Shown piece after piece: positions 58,274 through 64,000 of a stretch of 64,000 bases of DNA. The notes below the pieces were generated by a model, which was not told where the DNA came from, did no database searches, and worked only from the letters and a program-made list of their open reading frames with translations. The stretch lies in the NCBI GenBank assembly GCA_026826555.1, contig JAKSZT010054568.1, positions 9,081,318 through 9,145,317 of the forward strand, given 5' to 3'. The position numbers and the translations under genes were made by a program. This DNA is from Tolypeutes matacus (Eukaryota > Chordata > Mammalia > Cingulata > Chlamyphoridae). The stretch's first letter is position 1. Every line of letters starts with the position of its first letter.

Positions 58274-58684
58274 TGTCCTATTGGTTCCTTTGATCCCTCT
58301 TCCTCCGTCCCCTTCTCTCTCCATCTCCTCCTCTCTGTCCCTGCTCTTCCCGCCTCCACTTTCCCCAGCTCTGCCTGGAAGCCAAGGAAGGAGCTGTGCC
58401 TTGAAGACATCTGGTTCCACTGGGGAACTGAACCCTGGAGGGGCCCCTCGGATGCACAGCTCCAGGCTGCCTGTTTGCTCCTAGAGGCACTTCCTGGGCT
58501 CTTTCTCTCACTGCCCAGGAAGAGACGGGCCAGGCAGGAGGCCTCCATAGCTCAGCTGGGTAGAACCTTCTGTGAGGCTCACACCCACACTTTCCAGCAC
58601 TTTGTAGGAGACTCTACATGAGATCTTGTGAAGGCCTATTGTAGACTGCTAACCAAACACAGCAAATCACTCTTCTCTTTCCAC
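58274..58684. other. Unassigned, with a tRNA A-box-like motif
   Basis: 'tagctcagctgggtaga' at 58548-58564 matches the tRNA D-arm/A-box consensus, but no B box or cloverleaf follows, so no tRNA gene is called. Confidence 0.35.
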
Positions 58685-58800
58685 CCTGCTGTAAATCACT
58701 TGGCAGGTGGGGACTCCAGCTTACTAATCTTCACATCCCTGCAGCACAGAACATCATCTGGCTCGGAGTAAATCCTTAAAATGTGCATGGGATGAGCACA
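58685..58800 (+). mobile_element. L2 3' end-like fragment
   Basis: 'catccctgcagcacagaacatcatctggctcggagtaaatcc' is the L2 3' terminal text with substitutions. Confidence 0.5.
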
Positions 58801-59418
58801 CGGATGCGAGCAGGAGGACAGGAGGAGGCAGTGCTGTGCTTTCAGCGCACCCCAAACCCTTAGCCTGGCACCCAAGGCCCCTCGACAGCCAAAGGTGCAC
58901 AGATGTGCAGGCTGGGCCCATGGGGCTTTCTTGGGGAATTTTTTTTTTTTTTTAATTTATGAGAAGAAGTTTAGGTTTGATAATCCTGATTTTAGCTAAA
59001 TAAAGAAAAAAAAAACTAAAAATCACCCAGAAGACAGAATTCTGTGTTCTTTCATGCTGAAATCTGTGTTTTCTGGGAGTGTCTCCCAGATGTTAACCCT
59101 GACCTGCTCTGGCCCCCCTGGCAGGTTCCGATGGGCCCCCCAGAATGGCTGGCATGGGGCACGGGCCTGTGAGCTCATTCTGTAGGGGTCTCGCTGCAGT
59201 GAGCTCTGGGATTTATTTCAGAAGAGAGGCTCTACCTCCCTCCTTAGCTGCACAGACGGAGGCTGCCTGGTCCTGCCTGCCTCGGCCCTGGGGCCGACAT
59301 CAGAGGCCCCCACGGCTGTGAGGGCTCCTTCAGGCTGTCGGGAGCTGAGAACCCCTTGTCCAGCCCCAACTGCTCCCTCAAAGGAAGGGCACCCATCAGG
59401 AAGTTTCTGGTAAAAGGG
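58801..59418. other. Unassigned sequence
   Basis: No element or gene recognised. Short T and A runs lie at 58940-58953 and 59005-59014. Confidence 0.35.
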
Positions 59419-59994
59419 TGTATTAGTCAGCCAAAGGGGTGCTAATGTGAAATACCAAAAATGGGTTGGTCTTTATAAAGGCTATTTATTTGGGGTAGAA
59501 GTTCACAGATACCAGGCCATAAAGCTTAAGTTTCTTCCCTCACCAAAGTCCATTGCCACGTGTTGGAGCAAGACAGCTGCTGACATTTGCCAGGGTTCAG
59601 CCTTCTTGGGTTCCTCTCTTCCCGGGGCTGCTTTTCTCTCCGGGCTCAGCGCCTCTGGTTCCTCCACAAGGTCAGCTGTAGACTAGGAGGCTCTCTGGGC
59701 TTTGCTTCTCTCCTCAAGGCCAGCTGTGAACTCTAAGCGAATGGCTCGTCTCTAACCCGGGGCCTTCTCTCCAACATCAGAACTCCAACATCAAAACTGC
59801 AACTCAAAACCTGCTGCAACTCTGTTCTTTGTGGTGCCTTTTATATCTTCTTTCCCCACCCACCAAGGGGTGGGACTCAGCGCCTTACTGACGTGGCCCA
59901 GTCAACGCCCTAATCATAACTTAATCCTGCCCAGATTAGCAGGCCAGTTTACAAGCATGATCCAGTTATATTTTCGGAATTCATAATTACATCA
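59419..59994 (-). mobile_element. Solo LTR with visible TATA box and poly(A) signal
   Basis: On the minus strand the element begins near 59994 and ends ...ctgactaataca at 59419, like ERVL-group LTRs. It has a good TATA box (gatataaaagg, 59838-59848) and AATAAA (59485-59490), placing R between about 59818 and 59470. The reverse complement of that R region is the retroposed copy at 10650-10954. No 5-bp target duplication was recognised. No internal ERV sequence adjoins it. Confidence 0.75.
59838..59848 (-). promoter_or_regulatory. LTR TATA box
   Basis: Minus strand GATATAAAAGG, a strong TATA match. The 5' end of the retrocopy at 10650 aligns about 27 bases downstream of it, which supports this as a used promoter in the family. 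Confidence 0.65.
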
Positions 59995-61139
59995 AATTGC
60001 CCAACGGCTGCAGGGGGGAAGGGCTGGACGTGGCCAGACATCCCGGGGTCCGAGAGTCACCTGCAGCCGAGAGCGCCCAGCTCGAGCGCCGCTCAGGGTG
60101 CCGACGGCAGGGCTTCTGCAAGCCTCCTGAGAGCACCTGCCTTTTGTTTGGTGACACTGACAAAGATGAATAATACTTCCCACCCCAGCAAATGATTGCA
60201 GATTCCACAGCTGATATGCCAGAGATTTTGCTGCAAAATTTAACACTTCACCTACATGAGGAAACAAACATCCCCTTCTGTGTGGCATTCACATTCGTGT
60301 TTTCTACCTCGTCCCCTCCTCCCCTCTATTCATTTTTTAAGTGGTCAGCAGTCCGGAGAAGGCTCTCGCAGGGCTCCTGCCAGACAACACCGTTTGTCCT
60401 CTCTCAGCCCAGGACCTGGATGCCAGGTGCTCCACAAGCAGACTGGCTTTGTCCCCTGACTGTCCTTGGGGAAGGACTAGCTCTGTTGGAATTTGACTGA
60501 AACCGCAGCAGAGAAAGGTTAAATAAGCTGCGCCAGGGCCGAGCTGGCGGGAGAGAGGCTGCGGCAGGCAGGGCGCAGGGAAGCGGGCCCTGGCACCGAC
60601 GGACTGCTGTGCATTTCCAGGCCTCTGCTTGAGAATCTAGGAAACAGTAAATCACTGCTGCCCTGCGCTCGTGCCGGCCTCTTGTAAGGCTCAAACAGCA
60701 TATTCTTTCTGCAAATGTTTTGGGATGTCAGGACCGCCAGAGGCCCAAGCTGCACCCAGGAAGAGACGTTTCTGCTGTTTGGCTCTGTACCCTGTGTGCC
60801 CTGTACCTAGTCATCTGAGATTGTGAACATATGAGAAATGCAATGAACATTCAGAGCCTTGAAAGGGTTTGCTATGGTTTCTTTAACTGATTTCGTCTCT
60901 GACTCCTCAAAACACTGTAGCAAAAACCACAGAAGTATTCCATAAATGCTTGTTAATTTGGTTCATGCACTCTTTGTTAGCCAAGGTCTTAGCTTTTGTT
61001 CATTTTTAAACAATAGTCTCAAGTCCTCAGCCGGGAGAGGGAAGAAACTAACGTGGCCACTGTAGGACCACGATGTAGATCACAAATCCCACGTGATGTT
61101 GCACGGGGCATTTTAAATGCCTATTTGAGGCTCATTTAA
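59995..61139. other. Unassigned, locally GC-rich
   Basis: CpG-containing stretches at 60040-60110 and 60530-60610. Frames up to 102 codons on both strands, none recognised. Confidence 0.4.
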
Positions 61140-61640
61140 TCTTATTTTAGACTCAAAACAGTTCTGCTTTTCTATTGTAACACAATAAAGTACCCCCAAA
61201 TTTAACGACTTAAAACCACCACCGTGTTCTCATATTGCAGGATTTTTATGGGGCAGTCATGCCCGCGGGGTGGAGCTGGCCAAGTCTGCTGTTTCCTGGG
61301 CACTGACGGGGCTCCCAGGTCAGAGGTCAACTCCAGAGGGGCCAAGAGGCTTCAGTCTCCTGCCCAGTGCCTTGGCCGGCGCTGGCGAGCTGGGCTCAGC
61401 CAGGACCCTCCTCCACCATCCTCTCTAGCCGGGGTGGTGACTTCTCAAGTGATGACCCACAGCTCTGAGAGAGTGCTCCAAGCCTGGGGAGAGGGTGCTG
61501 CCAGGCTCCCAATCCGAGCCCCGCTGCCCCATATTCTATTGGTGCAGTCACAGAAGCTGTCCCCATTCAGCAGGTGGGGCTACAGACCCCGTTCTCTTTA
61601 ATCTGCGATCGATGCGGACAAATTCGTAGACCTTGTCCTC
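61140..61640. mobile_element. Mammal-wide LTR- or hAT-like repeat (tentative)
   Basis: 'ttctattgtaacacaataaagtacccccaaatttaacgacttaaaaccacc' opens a common mammalian interspersed repeat, and 'ccatattctattggtgcagtcacag' fits further along it. The family name is unsure. The 125-codon frame at 61224-61601 lies inside it and is not a gene. Confidence 0.45.
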
Positions 61641-62205
61641 CACCACTAGAGATAAGAAGTGGGTCGTCAGAAAGGGAAAAAACCATCACAGGAAACGCTA
61701 CTAAGTATTTTGACTATTCCTCTTAGCAGGCAAGCACTCTGCACAGGAACGAAACATAACTGGAATCGTGGAGGGGAAAGCAAGGAAAAGCATCCGGTGG
61801 GACATGGCAACTACAAAGAGCTAAGAGCGGGGGCCTAGTGACTGCAGGGTCAGCTAACTCAGGCACCACCACGGTTTATGGTCCTGGGTGGAGAAGACTG
61901 TCTCTGCAGCTTAGCTCTTACCGAGCATCTCCTCTAAATGAAACACTGAACTGCTCCTTAAAGATTGGCGGGTCAGGCAGACGTGGTCCCTGCTCTCCAA
62001 GGACTCAGTCTCGTGAAGAAGGGAGACAAGGCAACCACTGCGCCCAGACTGATGCGGTGACAGCTAACAATGATGTTTTCAGGGGTACCCTTGAGTTAGC
62101 AAAACCAGGTTGCACCAGGCAAAATTAATTGGTCAATCAAACTAGATATATAAAAAGACACATTTTATAAGTGTTCAATCCCATTTCCTCAGGAGAAAAG
62201 AACTC
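61641..62205. other. Unassigned sequence
   Basis: Nothing recognised, except weak L2-like text near 61985-62060. Confidence 0.35.
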
Positions 62206-62364
62206 TGCAATTACTATTTATTTATTTTTTTATTGTTTAAAGATGCTTAGATTACACAAATGTTACACACAAAATATAGGGATTCCCATGTGCCCCGCTC
62301 CCTACACCTCCCACTTGAACAACGACCTTCATTAGTGTGGCACATTCGTTGCAATTACTATTTA
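62206..62364 (-). mobile_element. Very short L1/HAL1 tail insertion with perfect TSD
   Basis: Perfect 15-bp repeats tgcaattactattta (62206-62220, 62350-62364) flank 129 bases. These are the reverse complement of the L1/HAL1 3' end seen at 44660-44790 and 20060-20200, including a reversed A tail. Severe 5' truncation is typical of L1 reverse transcription. Confidence 0.9.
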
Positions 62365-62890
62365 AAATGTCCATCCAAGTACTTTAATTGACGAGTTCCC
62401 TCAGTATTCCAGAAGTCTCGGATATCAGAAATTACTAATTTGCAGTGGATATTGCTATTTTCTAGGGGAGTTTCTGGCATATTTATTGAGGGCCCACGAT
62501 GTCCCTGACACAGTGCAGCATATTCAGTTGCCAACCCTGGGGAGCTTCGCCTTCTCTTTGGCGAGAGAGCCAAGTGAACTCCTTCCTCTTTGCTCTAACA
62601 TCCATTTGTAACGTTCAACAAATGCCTGTTGAGAGTCCAGGGTGCACCAGGTACTGTCACAGACAGTGGTGGATGAGACAAACTTGGCTCCATGCCTTAT
62701 GGAACTATGTTCTAGCACAGAAGCTGCAGTTGAGAAGTAAACAAGTAGATCAATAAGAGAATTCCAGGAGCCATAAGTGGTATGAAAAAGAGAGAGCAGA
62801 GGAAGAGGCCGTGGGGTGACCGGGGGGACTGTGGGGGCATCTATTTCAGATGAGGTCTTCAGGGAAGGCCTCTCTTTGGCCAAGACATTG
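62365..62890 (+). mobile_element. L2-type fragment
   Basis: 'tttattgagggcccacgatgtccctgac', 'aacaaatgcctgttgagagtccagggtgcaccaggtactg', 'aagtaaacaagtagatcaataag' and 'agggaaggcctctctttggcc' match the L2-type order. Confidence 0.55.
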
Positions 62891-63468
62891 GAGATATATT
62901 TTAAGTCTCTCGATCACTAAAGCACATCACATGCTTAGCCTGGTGCCCAGAACACGTTACATACGTACTAGATTCCGAATACCCCACGGTCACCCTCACA
63001 TAGACTGCCCAATGCAGGAGCTCCCCTACTCACTCCAGTTCCTGCTGGACTGTGAGTGGCGTGCGAGCACACCCGTGTCCAATCAACCAGCAAATGGTGC
63101 GGAAATAAATCCTGCAGCCAGACCCAGGAGTACCAACTCTAGGGCCCCAGGTGGCCTGGGAGTCACAAGGAAGGAAAGATCAGGAATAGATGCTCCAAAC
63201 CTTTTTATCCAAGATGTTAACATTCAAAGCGTGTTACAGGAAGGGATCCCACATTTAGAGCAATTAGATTGTCCCACGGATCTGGTTGCTATTTTATTTA
63301 TTTGCTGGTCTCGGGAATGTGAAGTATTAATTGTGCAGGCGAGTCTATTAGTTTAGAAAATTCTGGGGCTGACTCATGCACTTGTGTAAGTACTTAACTC
63401 CTAAGAAATCAGTCTGGAATGCAGTTTGGGGGAATTTGGTATTTAATAACTTAGATATTTTGGTAAAT
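62891..63468. other. Unassigned sequence
   Basis: The 168-codon + frame (62850-63356) is the longest apparently non-repeat frame in the window. It has ordinary composition but no domain, signal peptide or promoter that I recognise, and it starts inside L2-type sequence. I treat it as chance, with limited confidence. Confidence 0.35.
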
Positions 63469-63528
63469 AAATTTAAATAGCAAAAAATAAAAAAAAAAAA
63501 AAAAGAAAAAAAAAATTTAAATAGCAAA
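63469..63528 (+). mobile_element. Poly(A)-only insertion with 16-bp perfect TSD
   Basis: aaatttaaatagcaaa occurs at 63469-63484 and 63513-63528. Between them are 28 bases that are all A except one T and one G. This is the footprint of an L1-machinery insertion in which only the poly(A) tail was copied. Tandem duplication followed by A expansion is the alternative. Confidence 0.7.
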
Positions 63529-63609
63529 GGATGGCCTGTACTGGAAAAACGAGAGAGAAGTGGTGTTTGCCTCTGGGAAGAGAGTCAGACACAGGCCTCA
63601 AGTCAGGCA
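63529..63609. other. Short unassigned stretch
   Basis: Nothing recognised. Confidence 0.3.
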
Positions 63610-63835
63610 CAGGCCAGTGTCAATCAACCATGTACTATATGGTAGTCCATATTAGCCGCTTGATAAACATAATTCCATTAAATCTTTCTAGAACCCTGAA
63701 GAAGTAGGTGACATTATCCAAGTGGCAGAGCAACATGCTCAATGTCACACAGCTGGTAAGTGACAGAGCTGTTTGACTAGAAAGTATGCTTTTTCCATTA
63801 TACCAGCTGCAAAAGAGATTTAGGGGAATTATGTA
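63610..63835. mobile_element. MIR SINE fragment
   Basis: 'tgataaacataattccattaaatctttc', 'gaagaagtaggtgacattatcc', 'tgctcaatgtcacacagctggtaagtgacagagctg' give a clear MIR. Confidence 0.8.
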
Positions 63836-64000
63836 GTGCTGGTTATTTGACCATACTCTAATTCTTTGAAAATTAGCAAACCAGTTAGCTTTTACTGCAT
63901 GAAAAGCCACCTGAAATTAAGTCGCTTGAAACACGACCCTTTCACTCAGCTCAGGGTTCTGTGGGTCAGCTGGCTGGTTCTTGGGCTTGGGACCAGCCCA
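63836..64000. mobile_element. Interspersed repeat cut by the window end
   Basis: 'gcttgaaacacgaccctttcactcagctcagggttctgtgggtcagctggctgg' resembles the same mammal-wide family as 61140-61640. It continues beyond the window. Confidence 0.4.

Noticed and set aside
58073..58621. 182-codon frame on + and overlapping Arg/Glu-rich frames on -
   Set aside because: They are produced by the (CT)n microsatellite, which lacks stops in several frames on both strands.
59411..59999. 5-bp target duplication around the minus-strand LTR
   Set aside because: The bases next to the two candidate LTR ends do not match for any of the boundary choices tried.
62850..63356. 168-codon frame on + as a possible gene
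   Set aside because: No domain, no splice or promoter evidence, starts within L2-type sequence. A protein search or synteny with another xenarthran would decide; conserved codons would overturn this.
1..64000. CRISPR array, bacterial operon or phage content
   Set aside because: No regular repeat-spacer structure and no bacterial-type gene density; repeat content is clearly mammalian.

Overview
The window is mammalian nuclear DNA that is almost entirely non-coding. Repeat content points to a xenarthran, most likely an armadillo (Dasypus). It carries tRNA-derived SINEs of the armadillo DAS type (8626-9018 and 19076-19175), xenarthran-style L1 3' ends at four sites (19890-20358, 21480-22225, 43690-44815, 62221-62349) and LTR families resembling armadillo sequence. 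Ancient mammal-wide MIR, L2, L1M, ERVL and hAT relics fill much of the rest. I see no intact host gene, exon, rRNA or tRNA gene and no CRISPR array. Nearly all short open frames are chance frames or fall in transposon relics. Species and subfamily names rest on pattern recognition, not a database search.

Layout. 1-8600 is mostly old repeats (L1M 3' end, L2, MIR, an ERVL-type solo LTR at 4756-5193) and unassigned DNA that becomes GC-richer at 6540-8060. 8626-9018 is a dimeric DAS SINE. 9720-15080 is a mosaic of antisense old L1, a hAT-like relic, a short hAT MITE with 8-bp target duplications (12489-12683) and a poly(A)-tailed copy of an LTR R region (10650-10954).

17161-27510 looks like a decayed class I endogenous retrovirus in + orientation: partial LTRs at both ends and env remnants near the 3' LTR. 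It is split by an L1-type element that has ORF1 but no ORF2 (HAL1-like, 17573-20358, itself hit by a DAS SINE) and by a truncated L1 with tandem 3' UTR units (20359-22225).

28000-33465 is unassigned DNA with L1M fragments. 33470-36639 is a pogo/Tigger-like DNA transposon on the - strand, interrupted by a 5'-truncated L1 with an 18-bp perfect target duplication. 36640-43370 is mainly unassigned sequence with MIR and L2 pieces. 43375-48660 holds a second hAT MITE, a long L1 3' UTR, L2, a second ERVL-type solo LTR and a MaLR-like LTR. 49895-53600 is antisense old L1. An assembly gap of exactly 400 N lies at 57358-57757. The right end has a (CT)n tract, a minus-strand LTR with visible TATA box and poly(A) signal (59419-59994), a 129-bp young L1 tail and an insertion made only of poly(A).

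The genes present are relics of mobile elements: L1 ORF1 and ORF2, a pogo/Tigger transposase and a retroviral env. All are broken. What the window records best is retroposition history. At least five insertions keep readable target-site duplications, so their relative order can be worked out. I did not find a convincing new biological system. The most unusual items are the LTR R-region retroposon, the poly(A)-only insertion and the ORF2-less L1.
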